64,000 nt of DNA from an uncultured Dorea sp. (GTDB lineage: Bacteria > Bacillota > Clostridia > Lachnospirales > Lachnospiraceae). The notes beneath the pieces were generated by a model. The model made no database searches and had not been told where the DNA came from. It saw nothing but the letters and a program-made list of their open reading frames with translations. Positions 52,775 to 61,459 of this stretch are shown here, in pieces. A program made the translations under genes and the position numbers. How positions within the stretch are numbered: the first letter of the stretch is position 1; every line of letters begins with the position of its first letter. The stretch covers positions 62,001 through 126,000 of the forward strand of contig CAJUMF010000006.1 of assembly GCA_910586965.1 (NCBI GenBank). The letters are read 5' to 3'.

Positions 52775-52796
52775 GATAAATTAGTTCTAATTTATC
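52775..52796. promoter_or_regulatory. Perfect inverted repeat upstream of the ssDNA-binding gene
   Basis: GATAAATTAG and CTAATTTATC form a perfect ten-base inverted repeat with a two-base centre. It lies about 60 bases before the ATG of the next gene, in the likely promoter region. The form suggests a dimeric repressor operator; a small terminator is unlikely as no T run follows at once. Confidence 0.45.
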
Positions 52797-52853
52797 GTTT
52801 TTGTTCATAAATTATAGGGATGGAAAAATACGATTGGAGAAGGGAGAAAATTT

Positions 52854-53483
52854 ATGTCAGATAAGATTATTGAAAACAATCAGGTAACCATTATGGGGGA
52901 AATTGTTTCAACATTTGCATTCAGCCATGAAGTGTTTGGAGAGGGATTTTATATGGTGGATGTGAGTGTGAGGAGACTCAGCAATTCTGTGGACACGATT
53001 CCGGTCATGATATCCGAAAGGCTGATCGATGTGGAACAGGACTACAGAGGGGAGTTTCTGATGGTAAGCGGTCAGTTCCGTTCTTATAACCGACACGATG
53101 AACAAAAGAACAGGCTGGTATTATCTGTATTCGCAAGAGAAGTGTCATTTATTGAGGAGGAACTGGATGGTGCCAAGACAAATAATATTCTGCTGGACGG
53201 ATACATATGCAAGCTGCCGATTTATCGTAAGACACCTCTTGGGAGGGAGATTGCGGACCTGTTATTGGCGGTGAACCGCCCCTACGGAAAGTCAGATTAT
53301 ATCCCATGTATCTGCTGGGGAAGGAATGCCAGATTTGCTTCTGCTTTTGAAGTGGGAGAGCACGTGCAGGTCTTGGGGCGTATCCAGAGCAGGGAATATG
53401 TAAAGAAACTTTCTGAGACGGAGACTGAGAAACGTACGGCTTACGAAGTGTCTGTCAGTAAGCTGGAATGTCTCGACGAATAA
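52854..53483 (+). CDS. Single-stranded-DNA-binding-like protein with two OB folds
   Basis: A 209-residue protein. The first OB-like half begins NNQVTIMGEIVSTFAFSHEV and the second NNILLDGYICKLPIYRKTPLG, with the SSB signature GREIADLLLAVNRPYGKSDYIPC in the second and GEHVQVLGRIQSREY near its end. Normal SSB has one OB fold and an acidic tail tip; here there are two folds and the tail ends LECLDE, without the DDDIPF-type tip. It is thus a variant of SSB, perhaps for repair or a special replication task. GAGAAGGGAG lies before the ATG. Confidence 0.8.
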   Translation: MSDKIIENNQVTIMGEIVSTFAFSHEVFGEGFYMVDVSVRRLSNSVDTIPVMISERLIDVEQDYRGEFLMVSGQFRSYNRHDEQKNRLVLSVFAREVSFIEEELDGAKTNNILLDGYICKLPIYRKTPLGREIADLLLAVNRPYGKSDYIPCICWGRNARFASAFEVGEHVQVLGRIQSREYVKKLSETETEKRTAYEVSVSKLECLDE

Positions 53484-53497
53484 GCTTTATAAAGCTT
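53482..53497. repeat. 16-base perfect palindrome at the end of the ssDNA-binding gene
   Basis: AAGCTTTATAAAGCTT overlaps the stop codon region. It is symmetrical without a loop or T run, so more a possible protein site or weak hairpin than a terminator. Confidence 0.35.
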
Positions 53498-53518
53498 AAA
53501 TAAACTTGGATGACTTCA

Positions 53519-53547
53519 TTGACATCATGTTTGAATGATGATAGAAT
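53519..53547 (+). promoter_or_regulatory. Strong promoter of dapA
   Basis: A perfect TTGACA (53519-53524) and TAGAAT (53542-53547) with a 17-base spacer, about 45 bases before the dapA start. Confidence 0.82.
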
Positions 53548-53596
53548 TTCTGTATGTTAGATATGAATTTACCTATATAAAATCAGGAGGAGCATG

Positions 53597-54487
53597 ATGG
53601 CGATTTTTACAGGAGCCGGGGTGGCTATTGTCACACCATTTAATAAGGATGAAAGTATTAATTATGATAGACTGGATGAGCTGATTGATTATCACTGCAA
53701 TCATGGTACAGACAGTATCATTATCTGCGGAACTACAGGGGAATCTGCAACTTTGACGGAAGAAGAGCATCTTGAATGTGTCAAATTTACGATCGACAGA
53801 GTGAAAGGCAGGCTTCCGGTCGTTGCAGGGACAGGTTCGAACTGTACCAGGACAGCGATTGAGATGTCCAGAGAAGCAGCGGATTATGGTGCAGACGGAC
53901 TTCTTCTTGTGACACCTTACTATAATAAAGCGACACAGAGTGGTTTGATCGCACATTATACAGCAGTCGCAAGAGAGGCGAAGGCACCGATCATCATGTA
54001 CAGTGTTGCAAGCAGAACCGGGTGCAATATTGAGCCGGCCACAGTTGCAGAGCTTGTAAAAAGTGTTGACAATATTGTAGGAGTAAAGGAAGCTTCGGGA
54101 AATATTTCTCAGGTAGCAAAGATTATGGAGCTTACCGATGGCAATGTAGATCTGTATTCGGGCAATGACGATCAGATCGTACCTCTTCTTTCTCTGGGGG
54201 CTAAAGGTGTGATATCTGTATTGTCGAATGTAGCTCCGAAAGAGACGCATGATATATGTGAAAAGTTCTTTCAGGGTGATGTTGCGGGGAGCCGTGAATT
54301 GCAGATTCGTGCGCTGCCTCTTATTGAACAGCTTTTCTGCGAGGTGAATCCGATTCCGGTTAAGCGTGCGGTGACACTTATGGGGATGGATTGCGGTCCG
54401 CTCCGTATGCCGCTGACGCAGATTACGGCGGAGCATGAGAAGACACTTGTAAAAGCGATGAAAGATTTTGGAGTTCCGCTGGTGTAA
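53597..54487 (+). CDS. dapA: 4-hydroxy-tetrahydrodipicolinate synthase
   Basis: Condenses pyruvate and aspartate semialdehyde, the first committed step towards lysine and diaminopimelate for the wall. 296 residues; GTTGESATLT (substrate loop), TPYYNKATQSG (catalytic Tyr), and Schiff-base Lys in IVGVKEASGN are all present. ATG codons occur at 53594 and 53597; the second lies six bases from AGGAGG and is preferred. dapB follows after a hairpin. The strong promoter indicates high expression. Confidence 0.96.
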   Translation: MAIFTGAGVAIVTPFNKDESINYDRLDELIDYHCNHGTDSIIICGTTGESATLTEEEHLECVKFTIDRVKGRLPVVAGTGSNCTRTAIEMSREAADYGADGLLLVTPYYNKATQSGLIAHYTAVAREAKAPIIMYSVASRTGCNIEPATVAELVKSVDNIVGVKEASGNISQVAKIMELTDGNVDLYSGNDDQIVPLLSLGAKGVISVLSNVAPKETHDICEKFFQGDVAGSRELQIRALPLIEQLFCEVNPIPVKRAVTLMGMDCGPLRMPLTQITAEHEKTLVKAMKDFGVPLV

Positions 54488-54501
54488 AGAGGTGAAGTAT
54501 G

Positions 54502-54547
54502 AGAAGGATATCATTGCCTGTAAACATGGGCTGAATGATATCCTTCT
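54502..54547 (+). terminator. Hairpin between dapA and dapB
   Basis: A perfect 14-base stem (54502-54515 with 54534-54547), 18-base loop with an inner GCC/GGC pair, then ATTTTG. The T run is weak, so it may act as a partial terminator or RNA-processing site. Confidence 0.6.
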
Positions 54548-54610
54548 ATTTTGCCAAAGAACAGCTTATTGAATGATGTAATGAAATCGTAAACAAAGGA
54601 GGATACAATT

Positions 54611-55369
54611 ATGGTACGTGCGATCATGCATGGATGCAATGGAAGAATGGGACGGGTAATTACCGGGCTGATCAAGGAGGATGCAGCTATTGAGATAGTG
54701 GCAGGGGTAGACAGCTATACAGAGGTTGCCAATGACTATCCGGTATTTGAAAGTATCGGAGCATGTGATGTAAAAGCTGACGTGGTTATTGATTTTTCAA
54801 ATGCAGGAGCAATAGACGGATTGCTCGACTATTGTGCGGCTAATAAACTCCCAGTGGTGCTCTGTTCTACAGGGCTGTCAGAAGCCCAGCTTGAAAAAGT
54901 AGAAGAAAGTGCAAAAGAAACGGCGGTACTTAAATCGGCAAACATGTCCATGGGAATCAATCTGCTTATGGAGCTTCTGAAGAATGCCGCTAAAGTATTG
55001 TCTCCTGCGGGATATGATATTGAGATAGTGGAGAAACATCACAACCAGAAGTTGGATGCGCCGAGCGGAACCGCAATCGCGCTGGCAGATTCAATCAATG
55101 AGGCGATGGGGAACTCGTTTGAATACACTTATGACAGGAGCAGGGAACGAAAGAAACGCGAAACAAAAGAAATCGGCATATCGGCAGTGCGCGGCGGCAC
55201 CATTGTAGGGGAGCACGAAGTGCTGTTTGCAGGAGTGGATGAAGTGATTGAATTCAAGCATACTGCCTACTCCAGGAGCGTATTTGGCAAAGGAGCCATA
55301 GAAGCAGCCAAATACCTGGCAGGAAAACCCGCCGGCCGCTACGACATGTCCGATGTCATCCGGTTTTAA
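54611..55369 (+). CDS. dapB: 4-hydroxy-tetrahydrodipicolinate reductase
   Basis: The second lysine/DAP enzyme, NAD(P)H dependent, 252 residues. The nucleotide fold GCNGRMGRVI at the start, the catalytic EKHHNQKLDAPSGTA near residue 145, and the C-terminal EFKHTAYSRSVFGKGAIEAA match DapB. AAAGGAGG precedes the ATG. It forms a two-gene lysine unit with dapA. Confidence 0.96.
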   Translation: MVRAIMHGCNGRMGRVITGLIKEDAAIEIVAGVDSYTEVANDYPVFESIGACDVKADVVIDFSNAGAIDGLLDYCAANKLPVVLCSTGLSEAQLEKVEESAKETAVLKSANMSMGINLLMELLKNAAKVLSPAGYDIEIVEKHHNQKLDAPSGTAIALADSINEAMGNSFEYTYDRSRERKKRETKEIGISAVRGGTIVGEHEVLFAGVDEVIEFKHTAYSRSVFGKGAIEAAKYLAGKPAGRYDMSDVIRF

Positions 55370-55458
55370 AATGTATGTCAGGAGCGGAGCCCCCGGCGCA
55401 GCCTAGACCGCCAATTTAGGGGCAGCCACAATCTACACAAATTGGGAGGAAAAACCTT

Positions 55459-57411
55459 ATGAGAGATTTAGAAGCACGTTATTTGGAAAGGCTGTCGGAG
55501 CTTTACCCGACGATAGCCAGAGCGTCCACAGAGATCATCAATCTGCAGTCTATCTTAAATCTTCCGAAGGGGACGGAGCATTTTCTTACGGATATTCATG
55601 GAGAATATGAAGCATTTTCTCATGTGCTTAAAAACGGTTCCGGTGCGGTGCGCCGGAAGATTGATGAGGTGTTTGGCAATACGTTGACGAATAAAGATAA
55701 ACAGACATTGGCTACATTGATTTATTATCCCAAGGAAAAGATGGCCCGGATCAAGAAGACAGAAGAGAATATGGAGGACTGGTATAAGATTACTCTCTAT
55801 CGCTTGATCGAGGTGTGCAAATGCACGGCCAGTAAGTATACTCGCTCTAAAGTGCGAAAAGCTCTGCCTCCGGAATTTGCTTATGTGATCGAAGAATTGA
55901 TCACAGAGAAAGCAGAGGTTTCGGATAAGGAATCTTATTATAATTCTATTATAAGTACGATTATTGAGATCAGCCGGGCGGAAGAGTTTATTATCGCCCT
56001 CAGCGAGCTTGTCCAGAGATTGACGGTGGATCATTTGCATATTGTTGGAGATATCTATGACAGAGGGCCGGGCCCCCATATAATTATGGACATGTTAAAA
56101 AAGCATCATTCGGTTGATATCCAATGGGGCAATCACGATGTGCTGTGGATGGGAGCAGCAGTGGGACAAAGAGGATGTATCGCCAATGTTATACGTATCT
56201 GTGCCAGGTATGGGAATCTTGACATTTTAGAGGATGGGTATGGGATCAATCTGCTTCCGCTTGCCTCTTTTTCTATGAATACGTACAGAGAAGACCCTTG
56301 TGAATGTTTCCAGCTAAAGGGGAAGCCGGACTATGGGGACAGAGAGATGCTTCTTGATATCAAGATGCATAAGGCAATGTCAGTGATACAGTTTAAGGTA
56401 GAAGGACAGATCATCCGGGCGAATCCGGATTTTCATATGGAGAACAGGAATCTGCTCCATCACATTGATTTTAAACAGGGGACCATAGAGATTGAGGGGA
56501 AAGTCTATAAGCTCAAGGATACGAATTTTCCCACAGTGGATCCGGCGGATCCGTATGCGCTTACGGCGGAAGAAGAGGATATCATGCAGCGTCTGGAAAA
56601 GGCTTTTATCAATTGCAGCAGACTTCAGAAGCATATGCGCTTTCTCTTGAACAAAGGAGCCCTATACAAAGTACATAATGGGAATCTTCTGTATCATGGG
56701 TGTGTGCCGCTTAACGAAGACGGCAGCTTTAAAAAAGTAAAGCTGTATGGAAAAATATATAAAGGCCGGGCATTATATGAAGTGCTGGAAGGTTATGTGA
56801 GGAAAGGCTTTTACGCGTTGGATGAAAAGGAACGCGAAAGGGGCAGGGATATGATGTGGTATATCTGGCTTAACGAGAGCTCTCCGCTGTTTGGCAAAGA
56901 CAAGATGGCGACTTTTGAACGGTATTTCCTGGCTGAGAAAGAGCTGCACAAAGAAAAGAAAAATCCATATTATGAGCTGCTGGAGGATGAGGATGTTGTA
57001 AATAATATTATGAGAGAATTTGGTCTGGATCCGTCGCAGTCCCATATTATCAACGGACATGTCCCGGTTAAGACAAAGAATGGTGAAAGCCCGGTAAAAT
57101 GCGGCGGAAAAGTTCTGGTCATTGACGGGGGCTTTTCGAGGGCTTATCAAAAAGAGACGGGAATTGCGGGATATACGCTGATATATAATTCTCATGGCAT
57201 GATCCTCGCAGCTCATGATCCGTTTGAATCTACAGAGGCGGCGATTGAAAAGGAGAATGATATCCATGCGAAAAGTGCCATTGTGAAGCGTCTGACAGAT
57301 CGCAAGCTGGTGGGCGATACAGATATCGGCAGAGATCTGAAAGAGCAGATTAAGGATTTAGAGGAACTTCTTGTGTCTTATCGCGATGGACAAATTGCGG
57401 AAAAGATGTAA
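55459..57411 (+). CDS. fbp: Fructose-1,6-bisphosphatase, class III
   Basis: Gluconeogenic phosphatase of 650 residues, of the calcineurin-like class III found in Firmicutes. The N-terminus is RYLERLSELYPTIARASTEI. The metal-binding parts are DIHGEYEAF, VGDIYDRGPGPHIIMD, WGNHDVLWMGA and INGHVPVKTKNGESP, with a final VIDGGFSRAYQ. TTGGGAGGA precedes the ATG at 55459. The 90-base gap before it is GC-rich and has no clear promoter. Confidence 0.95.
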   Translation: MRDLEARYLERLSELYPTIARASTEIINLQSILNLPKGTEHFLTDIHGEYEAFSHVLKNGSGAVRRKIDEVFGNTLTNKDKQTLATLIYYPKEKMARIKKTEENMEDWYKITLYRLIEVCKCTASKYTRSKVRKALPPEFAYVIEELITEKAEVSDKESYYNSIISTIIEISRAEEFIIALSELVQRLTVDHLHIVGDIYDRGPGPHIIMDMLKKHHSVDIQWGNHDVLWMGAAVGQRGCIANVIRICARYGNLDILEDGYGINLLPLASFSMNTYREDPCECFQLKGKPDYGDREMLLDIKMHKAMSVIQFKVEGQIIRANPDFHMENRNLLHHIDFKQGTIEIEGKVYKLKDTNFPTVDPADPYALTAEEEDIMQRLEKAFINCSRLQKHMRFLLNKGALYKVHNGNLLYHGCVPLNEDGSFKKVKLYGKIYKGRALYEVLEGYVRKGFYALDEKERERGRDMMWYIWLNESSPLFGKDKMATFERYFLAEKELHKEKKNPYYELLEDEDVVNNIMREFGLDPSQSHIINGHVPVKTKNGESPVKCGGKVLVIDGGFSRAYQKETGIAGYTLIYNSHGMILAAHDPFESTEAAIEKENDIHAKSAIVKRLTDRKLVGDTDIGRDLKEQIKDLEELLVSYRDGQIAEKM

Positions 57412-57523
57412 CTGTAAAAAACTCCCAATCATGGAAGAGTATATATTTTTTATTTTTGTAAATATTACTGGTAACAAGTATTACTTGATAAATAGATAAA
57501 TATACATGAAAGGGAGAGTAACT

Positions 57524-57859
57524 ATGAAGCAGTTAAAGAGAGTATTTCTTGCACTTCTCTGTGTAGGAACGATCATGGGTATGACAGCATGTGGAAGCAA
57601 TAACAATGCAGACGACAATGGAGCGACACAGGATGGCACGGCCAATGGAACAGCGGATGATGCCGGGAATACAGACGGTGCCGGCAATGCAAATGGCACG
57701 AATGATGCAACGAATGGAAATGATAACAAAAGCGGCGACGGAGTTATGGATGAGATCGGCGATGATGTAAAAGACGGCGCGGATGAGATCGGTGACGATG
57801 TGAAAGACAGCATGGACAACAACAATAATGACCGTGATGTAAACGACGCAAATCGGTAA
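57524..57859 (+). CDS. Small low-complexity lipoprotein
   Basis: A 111-residue lipoprotein. Signal peptide with lipobox MTAC (Cys23), then a sequence composed almost only of Asn, Asp, Gly, Thr and Ala, with the tandem unit DEIGDDVKD occurring twice near the end. The composition suggests a disordered surface spacer. Similar small lipoproteins are frequent in Lachnospiraceae without known roles. The ATG at 57524 has AAAGGGAG upstream. A terminator follows. Confidence 0.75.
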   Translation: MKQLKRVFLALLCVGTIMGMTACGSNNNADDNGATQDGTANGTADDAGNTDGAGNANGTNDATNGNDNKSGDGVMDEIGDDVKDGADEIGDDVKDSMDNNNNDRDVNDANR

Positions 57860-57864
57860 CATGG

Positions 57865-57907
57865 AAAAAGACAGGGTGGATCACTTTGATATTGCCTTGT
57901 CTTTTTT
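57865..57907 (+). terminator. Terminator after the small lipoprotein
   Basis: AAAAAGACA (57865-57873) pairs with TGTCTTTTT (57898-57906), extended by G-T pairs, with a following T. Its T run overlaps the -35 of the hisA promoter. Confidence 0.7.
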
Positions 57908-57934
57908 GCAGTTCCTGGTAAAATATGATATACT
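57906..57934 (+). promoter_or_regulatory. Promoter of the hisA gene
   Basis: TTGCAG (57906-57911) and TATACT (57929-57934) with a 17-base spacer, 55 bases before the hisA ATG. Confidence 0.72.
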
Positions 57935-57988
57935 CGTATGGTCTGACGAGTTGCGAAGACAATCATTTTGGTTTTGGAGGATGCGTTT

Positions 57989-58759
57989 ATGAGATTCAGG
58001 CCATGTATAGATATCCATAATGGAAAAGTAAAGCAGATTGTAGGAGGCAGTCTTAAGGATAGCGGGAATCAGGTGAGGGAAAATTTTTCGTCTGTACATA
58101 GTGCGGATTATTACGCAGAGATGTATAAGAAGAGTGGACTTTGGGGAGGACATGTGATATTGCTGAATCCTCCGCAGTCAGAGTATTATGAAGATACACG
58201 GCGGCAGGCGGAAAGAGCGCTCCGTGCTTATCCTGGCGGACTGCAGGCGGGGGGCGGTATCCGTGCGGATAATGCGGAATATTTTCTTGACGCGGGGGCG
58301 AGCCATGTTATTGTAACTTCCTATGTGTTTCAAGACGGCCAGATTCGGTGGGAGAATCTGGAGCTTTTGCAAAAGGCTGTAGGAAAAGAACATATTGTTG
58401 TTGATTTAAGCTGTAGGAAAAGAGAGGGAGCATATCATATTGTGACAGATCGCTGGCAAAAGTTTACGGATGAGAAACTTTCTGTGAGGATCCTTGAGGA
58501 TATTGCGGCGTATTGTGACGAGTTCCTTGTCCATGGAGTGGATGTGGAAGGGCGTTCTTGCGGTGTGGATGAGGGCCTGGCGGAGCTTCTTGGCAGTTAT
58601 GAGGGGATTCCGATCACCTATGCCGGAGGAATCGGGAGTCTTGAGGATTTGGAAAGGTTTGGAATGATAACAGGAAGAAAGATTGATTTTACCATAGGAA
58701 GTGCTCTTGATATTTTTGGTGGAAAACTTCCCTTTGATGTGGTAAAATGCTATGAATAG
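57989..58759 (+). CDS. hisA: ProFAR isomerase, eukaryote-type HisA
   Basis: Histidine biosynthesis isomerase of 256 residues that turns ProFAR into PRFAR. The TIM-barrel start FRPCIDIHNGKVKQIVGG, the middle LQAGGGIRADNAEYFLDAG and VVDLSCRKREG, and the end YAGGIGSLEDLE agree with the longer eukaryotic His6 version rather than the usual bacterial HisA. It stands alone, away from other his genes. The ATG at 57989 has TTGGAGG eight bases upstream; a nearer in-frame TTG start is not needed. Confidence 0.87.
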   Translation: MRFRPCIDIHNGKVKQIVGGSLKDSGNQVRENFSSVHSADYYAEMYKKSGLWGGHVILLNPPQSEYYEDTRRQAERALRAYPGGLQAGGGIRADNAEYFLDAGASHVIVTSYVFQDGQIRWENLELLQKAVGKEHIVVDLSCRKREGAYHIVTDRWQKFTDEKLSVRILEDIAAYCDEFLVHGVDVEGRSCGVDEGLAELLGSYEGIPITYAGGIGSLEDLERFGMITGRKIDFTIGSALDIFGGKLPFDVVKCYE

Positions 58760-58789
58760 TAACATTTATGTGAACACTTTGTAAATTGG

Positions 58790-58818
58790 TTGAATTGCTG
58801 TGGGTATAGTGTTAGAAT
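58790..58818 (+). promoter_or_regulatory. Promoter of secA
   Basis: TTGAAT (58790-58795) and TAGAAT (58813-58818) with a 17-base spacer, about 40 bases before the secA ATG. Confidence 0.7.
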
Positions 58819-58857
58819 GTAGGTTAGCAAATTTTACGGACAAGGAGTTTTTTCGAT

Positions 58858-61422
58858 ATGGGTTTATTACAGAAAATATTCGGAACACATAGTGAGAATG
58901 AGCTGAAGCGTATTTATCCGATTGTGGATGCCATTGAGGCGTTAGAGCCTCAGATGCACAATCTTTCGGATGCAGATCTTAAGAGTAAGACAAAGGAATT
59001 TAAAGAGAGACTTGCGCAGGGTGAGACATTGGATGATATATTGCCGGAGGCATATGCTGTTGTGAGAGAGGCGGCTGTCCGCACACTTGGTATGAAGCAT
59101 TACCGTGTACAGTTGATTGGCGGGATTATTCTCCATCAGGGACGTATTGCAGAGATGAAGACCGGTGAAGGAAAAACTCTTGTGTCTACATTGCCGGCAT
59201 ATTTGAACGCACTGACCGGGGACGGTGTCAACATTGTCACTGTCAATGATTATCTGGCGAAGCGTGACGCAGAGTGGATGGGACAGGTGCATGAGTTCCT
59301 TGGCCTTACAGTCGGATGTGTGCTTAACAGTATGGATAACGATGAGCGGCGGGAGCAGTATAACTGTGACATTACTTATGTCACGAATAATGAGCTGGGC
59401 TTTGACTATCTGAGAGATAATATGGTTATTTATAAAGAGCAGCTTGTCCAGAGAGGGCTTAAGTATGCAATTATCGATGAGGTGGACTCTGTGCTGATCG
59501 ACGAGGCAAGAACACCGCTTATCATATCCGGACAAAGCGGAAAATCTACGAAGCTTTACGAAGCGTGTGATATACTTGCACGCCAGCTTGAACGCGGTGA
59601 GGCAAGCGGGGAATTTTCCAAGATGAATGCCATTATGGGAGAGGATATCGAAGAAACGGGAGATTTTATCGTAAACGAGAAAGAAAAGAATATCAATCTC
59701 ACCGAGGATGGCGTGCGCAAGGTTGAGAAGTTTTTCCATTTGGATAATCTTGCGGATGCGGACAATCTTGAGATACAGCACAATATTATTCTGGCGCTTC
59801 GTGCGCATAACCTGATGTTTAAAGATCAGGACTATGTGGTGAAAGATGACGAGGTGCTTATCGTTGATGAGTTTACCGGGCGTATCATGCCGGGACGCCG
59901 TTATTCCGACGGCCTTCATCAGGCAATTGAGGCGAAAGAGCATGTAAAGGTAAAACGGGAGAGTAAGACTCTTGCGACGATCACTTTCCAGAACCTGTTC
60001 AATAAATTTGAGAAAAAGGCAGGTATGACAGGTACGGCGCTCACGGAGGAAAAGGAGTTCCGGGAGATTTACGGTATGGATGTTGTGGAGATTCCCACGA
60101 ATGTCCCGGTTATCCGTGAAGATTTGAACGATGCGGTATATAAGACGCAGAAGGAAAAATTCAGGGCGGTATGCGATGAGATAGAGGCAGCGCATGAGAA
60201 GCATCAGCCGGTCTTAGTCGGTACGATCACCATCGAGACATCGGAGCTTTTGAGTGGTATGTTAAAGCGCCGCGGGATTAAGCATAATGTGTTGAATGCC
60301 AAGTACCATGAGATGGAGGCGGAGATTGTGGCGCAGGCAGGTGTGCACGATGCGGTTACAATTGCTACGAACATGGCAGGACGTGGTACGGATATTAAGT
60401 TGGATGATGAGGCAAGACAGGCAGGCGGCCTTAAGATTATCGGCACGGAGCGCCATGAATCCAGACGAATCGACAACCAGCTCAGAGGGCGTTCCGGGCG
60501 GCAGGGAGATCCAGGGGAATCCAGATTTTATATCTCTCTTGAAGATGATCTTATGCGCCTGTTCGGTTCGGAGAGACTGATGAATGTCTTCACCGCGCTC
60601 GGTGTAGAAGAAGGAGAGCAGATTGAGCATAAGATGCTTTCCAGCGCGATTGAGAAGGCACAGGAAAAGATTGAGAGCAACAACTTTGGAATCCGTAAGA
60701 ACTTGTTAGAATACGATCAGGTTATGAACGAACAGAGAGAGATCATCTATGAGGAGAGAAGAAGAGTTCTTGACGGTGAGAATATGCGGGATTCTATCTT
60801 CCATATGATCAATGATTATCTTGAGAATACGGTAGACAGGATGATTCCGGCAGATCAGGATTATGAGGATTGGAACTTAAAAGAGCTTGGAAGGGCGATA
60901 CGGGCTACGATTCCCATGGAGCCTCTTACAGAGGAAGATATCAAAGGGCTGAGTCAGAAAAAGCTTAAGCATATGCTCAAGGAACGTTCAGCGAAGGCAT
61001 ATGAAGCGAAAGAGGCGGAATTTCCGGAGGCAGAACATCTGCGCGAGATTGAACGGGTTGTCCTTCTGAAAGTAATTGATGCAAAGTGGATGGATCATAT
61101 TGATGATATGGATCAGCTCAGACAGGGCATCGGACTTCAGGCATATGGGCAGAGAGACCCGAAGGTAGAATACAAGATGCTGGGCTATGATATGTTCGGT
61201 GAGATGACGAATGCGATTACAGAGGATACTGTGCGCACACTTTTCCATGTAAAGATTGAGCAGAAGGTAGAGAGAGAGCAGGTGGCAAAAGTAACAGGTA
61301 CGAATAAAGACGAGAGCGCAACCCGTGCTCCGAAAAAACGCGCAGATAAAAAGGTATATCCGAATGATCCATGTCCATGCGGAAGCGGTAAGAAATATAA
61401 GCAGTGCTGCGGGCGCAAGTAG
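58858..61422 (+). CDS. secA: Preprotein translocase ATPase SecA
   Basis: Motor of the Sec export pathway at the membrane, 854 residues. Walker A MKTGEGKTLVSTLPAYL near residue 102; DEVDSVLIDEA as DEAD-like motif II; the preprotein cross-linking domain between about 230 and 370; the second motor lobe with TNMAGRGTDIKL and QLRGRSGRQGDPG; helical scaffold; and a C-terminal zinc tip CPCGSGKKYKQCC. Complete and of usual length. It is followed directly by prfB, the common order in Firmicutes. Confidence 0.98.
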   Translation: MGLLQKIFGTHSENELKRIYPIVDAIEALEPQMHNLSDADLKSKTKEFKERLAQGETLDDILPEAYAVVREAAVRTLGMKHYRVQLIGGIILHQGRIAEMKTGEGKTLVSTLPAYLNALTGDGVNIVTVNDYLAKRDAEWMGQVHEFLGLTVGCVLNSMDNDERREQYNCDITYVTNNELGFDYLRDNMVIYKEQLVQRGLKYAIIDEVDSVLIDEARTPLIISGQSGKSTKLYEACDILARQLERGEASGEFSKMNAIMGEDIEETGDFIVNEKEKNINLTEDGVRKVEKFFHLDNLADADNLEIQHNIILALRAHNLMFKDQDYVVKDDEVLIVDEFTGRIMPGRRYSDGLHQAIEAKEHVKVKRESKTLATITFQNLFNKFEKKAGMTGTALTEEKEFREIYGMDVVEIPTNVPVIREDLNDAVYKTQKEKFRAVCDEIEAAHEKHQPVLVGTITIETSELLSGMLKRRGIKHNVLNAKYHEMEAEIVAQAGVHDAVTIATNMAGRGTDIKLDDEARQAGGLKIIGTERHESRRIDNQLRGRSGRQGDPGESRFYISLEDDLMRLFGSERLMNVFTALGVEEGEQIEHKMLSSAIEKAQEKIESNNFGIRKNLLEYDQVMNEQREIIYEERRRVLDGENMRDSIFHMINDYLENTVDRMIPADQDYEDWNLKELGRAIRATIPMEPLTEEDIKGLSQKKLKHMLKERSAKAYEAKEAEFPEAEHLREIERVVLLKVIDAKWMDHIDDMDQLRQGIGLQAYGQRDPKVEYKMLGYDMFGEMTNAITEDTVRTLFHVKIEQKVEREQVAKVTGTNKDESATRAPKKRADKKVYPNDPCPCGSGKKYKQCCGRK

Positions 61423-61459
61423 AGCATATAATAGATAATAATCTGAAAGAGGTGATAGA

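Noticed and set aside
53573..54514. A 313-codon open frame on the minus strand opposite dapA
   Set aside because: It mirrors the codons of a certain dapA gene, has a composition of Arg/Cys/His-rich antisense translation, and lacks family likeness or a ribosome site.
58942..60204. A 420-codon open frame on the minus strand within secA
   Set aside because: It lies wholly inside the intact secA gene and reads as antisense of it; no motif or ribosome site.
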